Source: Hermetia illucens (Eukaryota > Arthropoda > Insecta > Diptera > Stratiomyidae). From it: 64,000 bases of DNA. Below the pieces are notes generated by a model. The model made no database searches. It saw only the letters and a list, made by a program, of their open reading frames with translations, and was not told the origin of the DNA. Location: positions 124,200,027-124,264,026 of the forward strand of contig NC_051852.1 of assembly GCF_905115235.1 (NCBI RefSeq), given 5' to 3'. A program made the translations under genes and the position numbers. This document shows positions 24,350-37,074 of this stretch, piece after piece. Positions within the stretch are counted from its first letter, which is position 1; each line of letters opens with the position of its first letter.

Positions 24350-27300
24350 CGTTCTAAACTAGTGATATCATTGTAACTTTTGACATTGGAATTAGGGTTG
24401 GTAGTCCAACTGGAACACTAAAGACGGGATTTCTAACTTCAAATTTCTCCCATATATAAGCGGTTTTATGTTGTTCATTAAGAAAATGGTTTTTTGCCAG
24501 AATTTCGTAATTTCTCATCTTGATCGCCACGAGAAAGAAGATTTCCAATATAATGAAGAAGGACGTTCCTGACCGTGTATATGGGTTCCGTCACTCTTCT
24601 CACAGGATCTACAGACAGTGCCCGTAGATATTCCCAGCTTCTCCACGTAAAAATTTAGCCTGTTATGACCAGGAGGTATTTCTACTAGGTTTTGGCAACC
24701 TTTGGAGCACTTCCCTTGTATCTTCCCATGAGCAGCGTGAACTGTTCCATTCCTGGTAGATTCTCCGGCCATTTTGAACGTCGTAGCCATGAACCCACTT
24801 CCGATGTCAAGGATGGGCTCTATTCCTTGCAGCGGTGTGCTTGCTACTTTTTTGACTATCTCGTCGGCCACATTATTGCCTTCTAAAGTTCAGTATGGCA
24901 GAGCATTGCTATACCAGTTTAAAATTCCTCTAGTTAAACCAAAGTGTCTTAAAAGCCGCTTGGCTCTTGGTAAAACAGCAATGTTCTATCACTATAGAGC
25001 CACATCTTTCTATGGCTTATATTTCCGCCTGAACTATAATAGACTGTTTAGCCATTTGTTCACAGTACGTTTTCTTTATACCAATGACCCCGCTCGCTCT
25101 CACTGTTGTAAAGGACTCGCCAGTGTACCAAGTAGTCAGTTGCTGGTTTAAGCCGTGAGTCACTGCCACCCTCGTCCACTTTTTCTATTACTCCGACATG
25201 TTAAAATTTCTTTTGGCAATGATTGTCGTTGTCATGCTATTCCTTGGTATCAATGATTCCGGATATCTTCTAGAAAGAATGTCAATCTTCCTTCAAGTTA
25301 GGCAGCCCCCACCTCGCTGATACTATTAGACATTCTAAATGTCGCCCTCCACGCCTGCACCTCTATGTGAAGATAAAGAGGAGTCGATCCCAGAAAGACC
25401 TCCATGGATATGTCCTCATTACCCTAATAAAAGACACGCAGGCCAATCTTTTAAATTCAGTTCTGCTCGACCAGATTACACTCCCATAGGTAATTATTGA
25501 TCTTACTATTGTAGTGTATATCCAACGTGGTATTTTTATGATACATCCCCATTTTTTCTTGCTGTCAGTCTGAAAATCATCAAATTCCTTATAACTTTCT
25601 GTTATTTGCTTTCAACACGTAAATTCCTGAGTAATTTTTAGTCTAGTGTAATTCCAAAATATTGGCCTCTGTTTCTTGTTTCACCTCCATGCCATGTAAT
25701 CGAATGGCTCTCAGGTCATCAACTCGCGATAGTGGATGTTGTGGTGGCTTTGGCTGGATTGATGTGCAGCCATAACCTTCTACACTAGGTACTAACAAGG
25801 GCATATATGCCCCTCTAGATAAAAATAATGCCATCTGCGTAATCCACAACCTGTATTGCAGCATTTGTTAGCTCTCCCAGGAGACCATCAACTGCTATAC
25901 TCTACATTAGCGGTGATAGTATCCCACCTTGCAAGCAATCCTCTTTAACATCCTGTCCAAACAGAAAACCAGGGTGAATCCCACCTCCTGCGGACCAGAA
26001 GATTTCGTATTTATGTATGCGATGTATTGTCGGATGCTCCTCCGATGTCCAAAAATGCTGTGTGCCATTTCTTTAGCTGTCATTTCGTCGGTTCATATGG
26101 GGCAGTTGAGGTTAACCGTCCGGTTCGGTAAACATGTTGACATTAAAGTGGGTGGATTACGCTTTAGAATTTTAGTCTTTATTTAGTTGTCTATGCCCTT
26201 CCCCACAGTTTTAAGTACGAACAATGTTAGGCCTGAAAGACTGAGCGTGAAAAGAATCATTTTTACCCACTTTCAGAATGAAGATCACTTATACCCGCCT
26301 CCATGCCTTTGGAATATACCTCAAGACTATGATGCCGCTTATCACTCTTAGAAAAGATCCTACGATAATTTCTAGGCCTTTGTGGAGTAGTACTAGTAGA
26401 TGCAATTCATTCTAGGTAATTTCAGTCGTTTACAGGTACCCACTGCCCATCTAACTCCAACTGCCAAGCATACCTCTTTCGCTACTTTCCAATTTTCCCT
26501 TTTCCCCTTCTGCCTGTTGTTGGGATATCAGGTAGAATATTGTTGTCTTTCCCTGTGAGAAAACACCCGGCGAAATAAGTTCTGATTAGCAGATTTTCTC
26601 TGAAGCTGTTTTATTTTGCTTACCTGATCGCCTTCCTATACGTCGTCAGTGCGTTTTGTACATCCGCTAGTCCCCGATTTGCTTCGCCATGGGAAACTTT
26701 TCGTTATCTATTTTCATTCTGGATAGGTTCCTGTCGTAATACATGACAAGACTGTTTCGGCCGAACAGCTTTTTTCGTGTGTGTAAATGACAACTTTGCG
26801 TCTTGTAAAAGAATCCCAATATGTTCTCCGGGAGTTCCCTACTATTCGTTTTACTTCCGAATTGCTGTCAATGTCGAGTATAATTATTTTGTGATTGGAC
26901 ATAGAGAGCTCAGCTGACACCCTCCAATTCTTGACTAGCCCACTCATCAGAGTTTTCCCTAGAGTGATGTCTAGCACTTCTTATCTGGTGTTGGTGCTGA
27001 GGAAAAGTGGTAGCACCTTCCTCTCACAGAACTTCACCAGACTAGTGACTAGCTCCGGTAGAATTCGGATGTGGTCCCCTAGAAAGAAACCCGATGCCAC
27101 GATTGTCTTTCAGTTCTCTACCCGGCTTCCAGTAAGACTTGGACAGCCATAAAGTCTCCGGTCAGGAACTCTGAAAAACATATACTTTAAATTGCTTTTG
27201 GTTTTCTGCAAAACGAATCCCAAATTGCCTGCATACTGCATCCATGCAGATTACAAATTTGCCTCCGGTACACACAGGCAGTCTGAAGACCCAGGCTGGC

Positions 27301-28400
27301 ACTATTCCAATGTTGCCCTTGTCCTGCCCGACTGTTCTGACATGGCGCTTTCCTGCAAGTTGCTGTCCACCCTAAGCCCTAGATGATCCAGGTCTAGGTA
27401 GTTCAGCTTTTTTTTCACTAGGTAGTGGTCTGATTCCCTGCTTGATCCTGTCCTTTTAGTCTCTATTTCCTTCAAGATTCCTTCGGGGACTACGGTAGTT
27501 TTTCCACTGGGTATCTCCTCCGGAGTATTTTTTCTCGCCTTTCCCTGAACACGTGCACAGGTATGTTGACGACAAGGTCTTCGATAGTTTCCTGCTCCTC
27601 AATGGTGAGGGTTTGCTCCGGAAATGTTTTTGGCAGCATTGCCAGGCAAGCGTCCATGACGGCAGTATAATAGTTAATGGCGAGCTTCCTGACTCCTATG
27701 TTCCCCTTACCTACTCGTGATTACTATTGGGTTCAGATTTGTGTTTTTTAGGAGCACTCCTCTCATGTGGGCTAATTTCAGCTCCTCTGGTTTCCCGCCT
27801 TTCTTCAGAAACGCAGGTACCATTTAGCACCTGTGCCAGTGAGGAATGTCTCTTGATGTCTGATATATTTATACTGACCTAAGACGTGCCTTTGTTTGCT
27901 TGTCCCTGCTTTTTGAGCAGTTGGCTGTAGCCCTCGAACTAGGCCAAAGTTGACCTTGACCCCCCTGCTTGACGTCCCAGCTTCTCGGTTTTTGGGTGTA
28001 AGCCCCTCGGTCTCAGTGTTTCAAAGATGTGCCTCCACCTGGTGCGCCAGTTTGTGTGCGGTACGGAGTCCCGCGTGTTTGATATTAGTTTTTTCAATAT
28101 TCATTGGTTTCCACGAGTATGCGGATTAGGGGGTCCGTCGTGCCATAGCTCCTCGTAGCACCGTAAGGTTCAACTTACCTGCCGAGGCGACCAGGTATCA
28201 GTTACACTTCATTGCAAACTATCCACTGGGCATATTCCACATCACACCCTGAATTGGGGAGGAGTTTTTCGACCCCCAGTTCAGATTCGTAGCATTTTGT
28301 AAATGGCAGGGTCATCTCGTACAGAGTGTGGCTATCACCACGGACTAACGCGACGGTCTTAGTAGACGAGATATTTGTCCTCTCAAAGAGAGACAAGCAA
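24350..28400 (-). mobile_element. LOA-type LINE, long decayed copy
   Basis: On the minus strand, in order: an ORF1-like stretch (28396 to about 27200, weak); the endonuclease end MLDITLGKTLMSGLVKNW (26977-26714, usual SDH seen as SNHK); reverse transcriptase with FLDIGGASDNTSH (about 26060) and GILSPLM and VDYADGIIF near 25910-25820; then ADEIVKKVASTPLQGIEP (24871) and CRSCEKSDGTHIHGQ (about 24600), the RNase H end and C-terminal zinc block. EN, RT and RNase H together fit the LOA/I group. Frames are broken throughout. Confidence 0.75.
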
Positions 28401-28849
28401 GCTACCAGCCAAATATCACCCTCAGAGGGAGACTTCCAGGGAGCTATATTCTACGTCAATCTATCTTGCAGTCCATTGCTTAATCTCTTTTGTCGTCGTT
28501 ACTTTCAGCTTAATTTCTTACGATTGTTTTTAGGAGGGACTCTTAAATATTGGCGGGGACAATAAACCGATAATATGACAAGTTGAGCTGACCGCACCAA
28601 CAAGCAAAACGAGGTGAATTAAATTAAATCCTTACTGATTACTTTTCATAGATAGTGTTTCACCTGATGTTTAATCAAAATCGATCGTCACAGGACAACG
28701 CACACGAAATGTTACACATGCTATGGAGCCACGAACCTTAGAGGGCATCTTGGTTTCTAAAATCTTCTCGAGAAAGAACAGCTGAAAACCAAAAACAGTG
28801 TAACCACTAAGGTAGGTAGGTATCAGTGGCCGCTCTGAGGAGCCCAATT

Positions 28850-30985
28850 AGCGCTTTAGTGCGCCGTTTTTATGCCACAAATTCCTAAGATCGTGACTGT
28901 TGTTATGGGAGCAGGGAGCAGAGTCCAGCCGGCTCGGATCTTCAGAGCCAGCCCGTAGCATTCACGAAAGAAAGCAGCTCTCCCACCCTGCAGCTAGAAA
29001 TCTCTTTGGGGTCCCCTCTAGCCAGAGCTGTGCATGATAGAAGAGAAGAGAAAAAGTGCATGAAGGTTTCGCTTCCTTCTCCGCAGCTTCGGCAATGCGA
29101 ATTGTAGGGTATGCCGAGCCTAACGGCGTGGTCCCCTATGGACCAGTGCCCCGTGCAGACCACCGTAATCTTGAATGCATTTGCACGCGTCTGGCATAGG
29201 AGCTCTCGTGATCGGCCTATGTTATAAGCGGGCCAAACTCTACTTGACTTGGCACAGCTCGTAAGACTTCGCCTTCGCCTTCGCAACCACTAAACACTTC
29301 CATAATTTTTTGGGAGCTTCCCTGACTTGCATTTTTCATGGATACCCAAGGGATCTCGTCCAGCTTCTCCTAAATGTCTCCAGCACAGCAGAAGTTCCTG
29401 TTACATCTGATTACCAGCAGAGTTCCCTCCGGATGCCCAGTGTATATGGAAATTTAAACAATGAAAGTTTTGCTTTTGACAAAAATTTCGGGTCTCTGAA
29501 TGGTTTGGTGACCTGAACTGACTGAAAAGTATCACAATATGATCTGAGAAGGATCTCTCGTCAAACACTCTCCAGTTCTTCAACCTAAGAATCCCATTGT
29601 CGGTTAGTAAGGTGATATCAAGGACCTTCTTTCCGAAAATGCAAAGTTGGGGTACTGCCCTTGTTACACACTCACAGAATTGTATTAAGAATGAAATCAA
29701 AGACCAACTCACCTTTTCGTTGATTTCCCAGCCGCATATTTCTTGCATTACCCACGCAACCTATCAACAGTTTAGCCTTCTTTGCTGCTCAGGTGGTCGC
29801 CAAATGTTGCACTTCTTCCCGCGAAGCTGATCAGTCAGTCCCTTCTTCTGTGGAATTTATTCCAATATTTCCTGACGAGCCCTTTGACAGTGCGATTGTC
29901 TCCGACCCACGGCTCCTGTACTAGGACGATGTTGATGTCTCTTTCTAGGAAGAAGACAAGCAGATTAACCGAAGCGCACTTCGAGTGCTGCAGATTTATC
30001 TGCGCTACCCTCAGCATGATCTGCCTGCGTGGGGACACTTTGCGTTCTTGACTCCAAACCGCACTTTGTAATCTACCTTCTATAACGCCTTCAGGCGTTT
30101 ATATGGAGCAGTAAAGGTTGGCTATTCGCCTGCGGGTTCTCCACCTTGATAACTATATAGTCATCCATGGGAATCCTGGGGTGAAAGCGCAAGGATTAGA
30201 CGATCGGTCTTCTGGGGATCTTGTCGTAGGGAATGACTTTGAGCTTTACGCCTTCTCAGGCGTCACTGATCTTAGCGACGCATAAACCAAGAAAGGCCCT
30301 GAAGATTTGGTCCTCACAAGCAATAACGTGGAATCCTCGGACCACCCGAGAGGAATCGAAACAGGGGATGGATCCCGTTTATTCGCATTTGGGTGCCAGG
30401 AGATGCTCGATAACCATTTCCAACAGCCTGGGCTCAACGCTAGTTCACACCTCCGGCGTTAGTTTGCTGCTGGCCGAATTGCCATCTGCCAGCGCCATAC
30501 ATAAGTGACCCCTGGCCATGTTGCTGAAGAATTTCACAATTCGTGGCTCGTCCACTGTTTGTTGTTACTTACCTGTCTGCAGAAGCTGCTTAGCTTCCGA
30601 GCACTTGCTCACTTTACTCCGCTTAAGTTTTTGTTTGACCTGGTTGCAATCGGTCTCGCGGTTAAGAGTGGTGGGCTTCACCTTCTGCTTGTCTGTCAGG
30701 CGTTTGCTGTTATATTCATCAACAATCGCCTGGTATTTAACGAAGTCCTTTTCAACCTACCCGTTGGCAGCACCGGCCTCCTTATTCTTCGCAATCTTGC
30801 TGAGAATATACATGGCCTTCTTGTACTGACTCTTGAACAGTGGACCTCCGCTTTTTAACTGGTTTCCGGTGATCGACATTCTTGTCAGTCCTTGCTTTTG
30901 AGATGCCCCCCCAAGTTGACGGTTTCGAGTTAGGAGTACTACGACTGGTACTTGCTACACCTAGCTTAACGGCGGTGGTTTCCAA
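28850..30985 (-). mobile_element. LOA-type LINE lacking the RT
   Basis: 30985-30250 looks like the end of a gag-like ORF1 (basic, weakly supported). 30038-29835 is a clear endonuclease start: RVAQINLQHSKCASVNLLV, then VLVQEPWVGDN. 29640-29530 is its end (VLDITLLTDNGILRLKNW, then FSDH). 29286-28942 is the ORF2 C-terminus (VCTGHWSIGDHAVRLGIPY, then CRSCGEGSETFMH). The reverse transcriptase that should lie between them is missing, so this is an internally deleted copy or two adjoining pieces. Confidence 0.75.
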
Positions 30986-31599
30986 GTTGGAACGTATGAC
31001 CAGCTATATATGGAAAGTTTGGTCGAAATCCTACCATTCCTAACAAATTTGTCTGCTTTGTGTAAGTTCACTGTACCATTGGAAACGTACATGCATATAG
31101 AATGTATGTATTACATTAAAGCAAATAAGTTCACTTAATTAATACATAAAGACTATGAGCTTTGCATAAGTCAAGCCACCAAATTCTAATTCCACGAAAC
31201 CCTTCATACCTGAAGATTTTATTTTGGGACTTTTATATGTGTTAGCACATCCAAGAACAAAACACTTTAAACGAGGGTGCAGTATCTCCAATTGAGTTCA
31301 ACAAATTTGTTCTTCTTTATTCGCTAAATATTTTTCGGAAACAAAGGAACAAGGGGCTATAATTTCGAGCTGATAATAGTCCGATCACATTCTCAGAAAA
31401 CATTGCTTTCCTCCCGTTGTTTTATTTACCTCCCATTTACCCAATTATAATGAATCACGAGGCAGCCTGCTGACATTGTCATACCCAATTAAAACAAGGG
31501 AGCGTTTGTTGAAAATGAACAGAAACGCCATTTCTAAAAATTCCGCGATTATCCAACCAACGGATTTCACCTAATCCATGATAATGCGGTAGTACATAC
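30986..31599. other. no gene recognised
   Basis: AT-rich spacer between the LINE and the SPH2 upstream region. Confidence 0.4.
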
Positions 31600-31912
31600 T
31601 AGAAATGTACACCCAAGAAAAAAACCCGAATTCAGATAATCAAAACACTGATCAATTACTGAATGACTAAAACACTAATATTCGAATTTAAGAATCCCCC
31701 ACAAAACCAACGTTTTACTAACCTGAAACAAAATTAAATTCTTACCAGACTACAACGCTTCCTGTTTATTTCCAGATTTTTCAATCAGCAATATATGTTC
31801 CGTTCAAGTGATAACGATTGCGATTATCACAAAATCCCCCAGACTTCGGGTATAAATTGAGAAACCTCCCTACTTTCATCAGTCCACGAAAAATCTACAT
31901 CCAAATACAACA
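31600..31912 (+). promoter_or_regulatory. SPH2 promoter with paired GATA-type sites
   Basis: TATAAA (31851-31856) stands 30 bp before a TCAGT initiator (31879-31883), and the ATG follows 30 bp later. Upstream, TGATAA (31809-31814) and TTATCA (31824-31829) form an inverted GATA pair 9 bp apart. About 300 bp of this flank aligns with the SPH4 flank, which keeps the same sites and spacing. Confidence 0.75.
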
Positions 31913-32704
31913 ATGAAAGCGTTTTCATCCTTACTAATCACCTGTGGAATTGCAGGGATCCTTCTTCAAATCAGCTTTGCCAAACCTCAAGCAAGAATTC
32001 TAGATGGAACCCCTGTGGACACCTTGAGACGATTTCCTCACTACGTAACCATCACCAGAGGAAACTCCGAGGACAGCAAATATTGTGGAGCATCAATTAT
32101 ATCTGATCAGTGGATCCTGACTGCATTGCGTTGTGTGGACCAAGGAGAATTCACCATTCACTTCCTAATTAAGAACCTCCACGGATCTGCAAGGTCATTC
32201 GCAATTACGCTGGATGAATTTTCGGTAGTTCCGTACCCAACAGACTACGATAATATCGCCCTCATCAAACTACCAATCACTCTTCAATTCTCCGAGTACC
32301 TTGCACCAATCCAGTACAGCGGAATAAAGGGCGATTACAGTGGAAAGAACAATGGCTTCGTAGTGATGCCTGGCTTTTCACCAGGTCAAACCGATGCGTT
32401 GACATATGGAATGTTCAAGTTGACTTCCTCAAACCAGTGTCGAGCAATATATGGAAATCTGTTTGATGAGTATCTGGACATTTGCACTGTGGGTTGGGGA
32501 AACAGTAACCAGATGCCGTGTGAAGGTAACGAGGGTGGCGGACTTGTTTTTGGATGGCCCCGAGAACCACGTTTGGTTGGGATCTTCAGTTCACCCACAA
32601 AATGTGTATCAGGAAATCCAGCGATTTATGTAAAGTTATCAGAATATGAATCATGGATCAACCAAACTATTCAAAACTATAAAGTCGAACCAGTTAAGTA
32701 CTAA
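31913..32704 (+). CDS. SPH2: secreted trypsin-fold serine protease homologue, catalytically dead
   Basis: The 263-residue protein starts at the ATG 30 bp after the initiator. The signal peptide covers residues 1-23; the activation-type junction is R28-I29 (RILDG). His57 is Arg73 (ALRC), Asp102 is Asn114 (YDNIAL), and Asp194-Ser195 are Asn206-Glu207 in CEGNEGGG. The residue at the base of the S1 pocket is Met201 or its neighbour, not Asp. Cysteines 58/74, 176/191 and 203/231 match conserved disulfides. All three catalytic residues are lost, so it is a pseudoprotease. SPH4 is the closest paralogue, with about 30 differences over 255 residues by hand count. NQT near the end is a possible N-glycosylation site. 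AATAAA lies at 32755-32760. Confidence 0.95.
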   Translation: MKAFSSLLITCGIAGILLQISFAKPQARILDGTPVDTLRRFPHYVTITRGNSEDSKYCGASIISDQWILTALRCVDQGEFTIHFLIKNLHGSARSFAITLDEFSVVPYPTDYDNIALIKLPITLQFSEYLAPIQYSGIKGDYSGKNNGFVVMPGFSPGQTDALTYGMFKLTSSNQCRAIYGNLFDEYLDICTVGWGNSNQMPCEGNEGGGLVFGWPREPRLVGIFSSPTKCVSGNPAIYVKLSEYESWINQTIQNYKVEPVKY

Positions 32705-33035
32705 GGCATTATGCTTTTACAGAATAACATTCCGATGACAACCTTTCAATAACCAATAAAGGAAAATTTGAATATCAATCCCTTCTTTGAAGTAATTTAC
32801 CCTTTTATGATCCCCGCACTACTCTTCTTCACAATCAGTGTCAAAACAAATACTTGTTGCCCTGGAAGGCATCCCTCGAGACCTTCCATTTGATACTCCA
32901 CTTGGTTGTATTTGGGGAAAAAATTCTTGCCCCCTCTTTTAGGCGTATGGTTACCCCCCACCTCCTTAAGTTCGAGCGAACTCTAAAGCGCAGAAAAGGG
33001 GAAAACACAACCGGTACTATCATCAAACTTACCTA

Positions 33036-33600
33036 GTGAAACTGTCCCGAACTATCTGGAAAAACGCACTAATGAGTCTTCTGGGACTATGTGAAGAGAA
33101 AAGGAAGACGGCAAAAGAGATCGCGGGCAGATACGCTGATTTAACTACAACAAGCAAGCTGACATACGCGGAAATCTCGCGGAAGGTCAAGGCCGAAAGT
33201 TGCCTCATGGACTTGGCTGAACACGTTAACTGAATAAGACGCACACAGAAAGGCGATTTACTCCTTGAGCTTAGGCCTGATCTCTACAAGAAGATCGAGT
33301 CATCACTGAGCAAAGCAGTGCAGATAAAGGTGGGCTCAATGCTGATTGAGTGCAAGGACCAATGAGATCATCACAAAAGCGGATGCTTAACCTAGATTCG
33401 GTCCTTGAGCCCAATTTGGTACTCAGGTGGTCCCAATGGCCTTGCCATTCGAAGTAGCGAAAAAAGCTATTGCAGTTGCGTGCTGATCGTGCATTGAAGG
33501 GTATCCTGATAAGCGTTTCGTAGCCGTGCACTCAAGAAGAGTGTGGATGTAGGTGCAAGTTATTGAATTCGCAGTGTTGATGCGGGACCATCACGACCAC
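33036..33600 (+). mobile_element. R1/LOA-type LINE, ORF1 fragment
   Basis: Reads KLTYAEISRKVKAE, then IRRTQKGDLLLELRPDL and IECKD, the conserved gag-like block of R1/LOA ORF1. Truncated at both ends. Confidence 0.7.
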
Positions 33601-33689
33601 GTTGCCGCTCGGCGAAGTGATATAAGCTATTTAATTTAAAAACTATAAGTCGTTTAGTTAAAAAAAAATATTTACATATATATAAAAGG

Positions 33690-36600
33690 TGTTAGTCCGT
33701 GCACTTATTGTGAAGAAGAACAGATTAAGAAAAAGTGTTACCACTGGAAATAAGGCAAACCCGTATTAGGGTGATGAAAAAGGTGCCACCGCCCCCAATG
33801 GAACGCAAGTTCCAGGCAGCGTCAAACAAAAAGCGTCTCAAAAATAACGCCGATCACATCAGATGACGACTCTGACGCTACTATTAAGAATGGAGAACTA
33901 AGAAATCGTAGCCTTGACAAAGCAGAATGCGACCCTTCTCCGCAAACTAGATGAGGTACTTGATAAGAACAACTCCCTAGAAGAGCTGGTCCGGAGGCTG
34001 CAGTCGACGATTGCTTCCCTTGAGGCAAGTACTCAGAGAACTTTCGATGCATCGTGCACGAAAACGATCATCAGTTCATTGACGCAATAGCTTCGCCAGC
34101 ACCCACAACAATAACACGAAACTACAACCACGTGCACTGGTCCAATCGAAACACAGGGAGGCTAAGATGGACATTTCACCAGCTGCCCCGAGTCCGTCAC
34201 CAAAGAATTGCTAGTCAAGAAATCAGGAAGTTCCAACGACCAAATCCTCTGTAAAAATAAGAGGGACTACTCAGCGACTAAAGACCATCTTGTGAAGAAC
34301 CAGGCGAAGTTTTTCACTTATACGCTCCCGCCGGACAAAAACGACCACACATACACCCCACAAGAGATTGCCGATGATCTGCATGCGCAACGCATCTCTA
34401 GCGTGCTTTACATCAAACTCTTCGTCACAACGAAGGCTAAGCAAGAGGGCCGTAGATTGAGCCTGTGGCTTGCTACCACTGACGCATCTTTCGAGATAGA
34501 CCATCTCACGCCAATAAAATCGATAAACCGAATCTTATTCCGGTTCGAGAAAATCACTAACAAACAAATTCTGCAGTAAAAAAACTACCAGTAGGTCGGG
34601 CTGTCAGCACCGAGCTGCCACCTCCAATACCGCTGCGAATTTCCCAAGTGCATGAACTGGGGCAAGTGACCTCGCCTACTACCACAAGTTCTCTAACTTT
34701 ATCAAAGTTATAACAAGGAGGAACGCCCACAAACGGGCACCTCCATCCCGGACCAACCCGATCCAACCAAGCAAACCTCGCATGATATCAGCGCCCTCTT
34801 CCACTCGGCCATCCGTTTCTTCCACCGACGCACTTCACAGCGGCAACCCAAATATACCAACTTCACAAGCACCAACCAATCCAACTATCCCTGATCTTCA
34901 GCAATTTGCTGAACAATCTCGACATTTATGACGATGTTCAACACGTTAATAAACATACGGGCATCTAATGATGGATATTAGGATCGTTGAATTAAACATC
35001 AACTCTTTAGTCCGTCGGGTTCGTAGACATAAGCTCGAGCTATTCCTCGGCGAGCACAACCTACAAATACTGCTACTCTGTGAAACCAGGCTACACTACA
35101 GTGATAGTCCCACATTTCCCAATTTTAACCTCTTTCTAGCTGACAGACACCATCCTAACCAAAACCCAGCACTTCTCGCCGAAAGCACCGCAATATTAAT
35201 TTCTGATAAGTTCCTTACCACCCAGCTTTTCCTTCCACCTAATTTCCGTAAACCACTGGAAGCAACTATCGCCTCTATCGAAACCACATCCGGCTTCATC
35301 TATGTCGTTTCCTCTATTGCCCTAATCAACTAATCAACTCTACCAACAGATCCTATTGCGAGAACCAGCCCTTCCCAACTGGCAAATCGTGGTCTCCAAT
35401 TTTTGGGGATGATTTAAATGTCAGACATATCTCCTGACTTGATGCCTATACAAACAACAACGGCCGCCAATTACACCGCTGGCTGATATCCAGCCCAGGA
35501 ATACAAAATATCTTCATTTTAGTCTGGCACTCCCGACTTACAACATAAGGAACTGCCACGCTGACATACATTACGTAAATCCATACTCGAACATCTTCCC
35601 CTTTCTCGAGACCGTTGCTGGCTTCAGTGACCACGATGCCATTATCCTTGATATCCAACTCCCTGATAGAGTCATGCGTCCACCGCCCCTAATTGCACCT
35701 GACTTCAGGAATGCTAACCAATCTCTTAGAACGAAGCTGTTCCAAATTCATCTGCGCCAAAATCGCCGGGTGTCCAATGATGTAATTGATGGCACGTTTC
35801 GTCAGTACACTGAAGTAATTCAGGTAGTATGCGATGAGCTTGTGCCAACCCGCACTCTTAATTACCAAAACCTTATCTCTTTCCCGCACGACATCCTCCA
35901 AATTATACAATATAATAAAACCATTTGTTGGCGATTATTTAGAAATAGATACTCTCCACAGTATTCCTTCTTTAGGAATGAAATCGATGACCTCGATAAG
36001 TCAATCCATGGTGGGATCCTCACCCTAAATACTACCCACCTACATAACCGCGTATCTCATATAGAACTTAACCTAAACTTCGCAAAATCTTCCTGCAAAT
36101 AAACAAAGCTGTCAGACTCAATGATATTCTACCCCTCCTCCGCTCTGCAGCCATTAGCCCTTTTTCGGCCCTCTTTAATTAATCACTGCCTGGAGAACGC
36201 CCACTTTCTCGCAGGCTGGAAGTATGCTCAAATCATTCTTCTTCCTAAAAGGAATGAAAATCCTCTCCTTCCTGATAGCTACAGACATACCTCCATCCTC
36301 TCAACCTCCGCCAAAATCTTCGAGCGAACCATCGAAATCATCATCGATGAGCACTGTGACAGCAAGAACACTATCCCAGATTTCCAGTTCGTCAATAGAA
36401 CAGATCATCCGGCTGAACACGCCCTGCTAGTCCTCAAAGTCAACATCTTGCTCAGGGTTCACCGCCAGACACCCATAATAGCGTGCCTCCTTAACGTAAG
36501 GAAAGCTTTTCACTTCGTGTACCAATATGGGTTTTTTTTTCGGTTAGGTTAGGTAAATTCATTTACGCAGACAGTGTTGGACTCCCGGTTCGGTACGTCG

Positions 36601-37070
36601 TCGGACTACCAACTAAACCCATCGTCAGAGAGCTGGAACCATTTATCACATTACTTCGAGCTAGTTCCCAAACTCTCCCGCTTTGCGGAGCCTTCAAATC
36701 AGGGAATTCCTTTCACCAACGGGAGGGGAGAGGAGGAAAGGAACTGTCAGTTCAAGGAACCCCCATCCGGCTCCTCCACCGGTCGAGCTCTATCTTCTTA
36801 GAAACGAAAAGGGCCCGAACGTAATGGGCAAAACGGCTCCACCTATCAGCACTCCACAGCATCTCTTCGACAATGTTGTCCGGAACGAGATTGACGAACC
36901 CCATCCTACCTTCCACAAGAAGTGGCAATATGGGTTAGTCCATGAGCTTATCTTAAATTTGAACCCGCACTTATACAAGTTAATCTTTCGCTTTCTAGAT
37001 GTTCGGCAACCCCAAGTGAAAATTCAGAAACAGCTCTCCTCTTCCAATACCAGCCCTGCTGCTTTTTTCT
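33690..37070 (+). mobile_element. Jockey-clade LINE, 3' truncated
   Basis: ORF1 remains (about 33780-34960) include NQAKFFTYTLPP and a CHLQYRC zinc-knuckle region. ORF2 starts at 34968 with MDIRIVELNINSLVRR and LLCETRLHYSD, a Jockey endonuclease. RT follows: a DSYRHTS entry block (36270), PDFQFVNRTDHPAEHAL (36370) and KAFHFVYQYG (36500), resuming at 36926 with WQYGLVHELILNLNP. It ends in the RT near 37060, where RTE copy B lies. ORF1 and ORF2 carry several breaks, and one insertion splits the RT. Confidence 0.8.
36523..36936 (-). mobile_element. R1-clade LINE 3' end inserted in Jockey, 11-bp target repeats
   Basis: CAATATGGGTT occurs at 36523-36533 and 36926-36936. Between them is a 392-bp minus-strand insert ending in poly-A (poly-T at 36534 on the plus strand). 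Its frame reads PDNIVEEMLWSADRWSRF, the extreme C-terminus of R1-type ORF2, followed by a 3' UTR. Removing the insert restores the Jockey reading order at this point. It is a classic 5'-truncated LINE insertion. Confidence 0.85.
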
Positions 37071-37074
37071 CGCT

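Noticed and set aside
31913-32704. SPH2 and SPH4 as active proteases with shifted active-site residues
   Set aside because: Asp102, Asp194, Ser195 and the SWG strand are all changed, and no nearby Ser or His can take over in the aligned fold.
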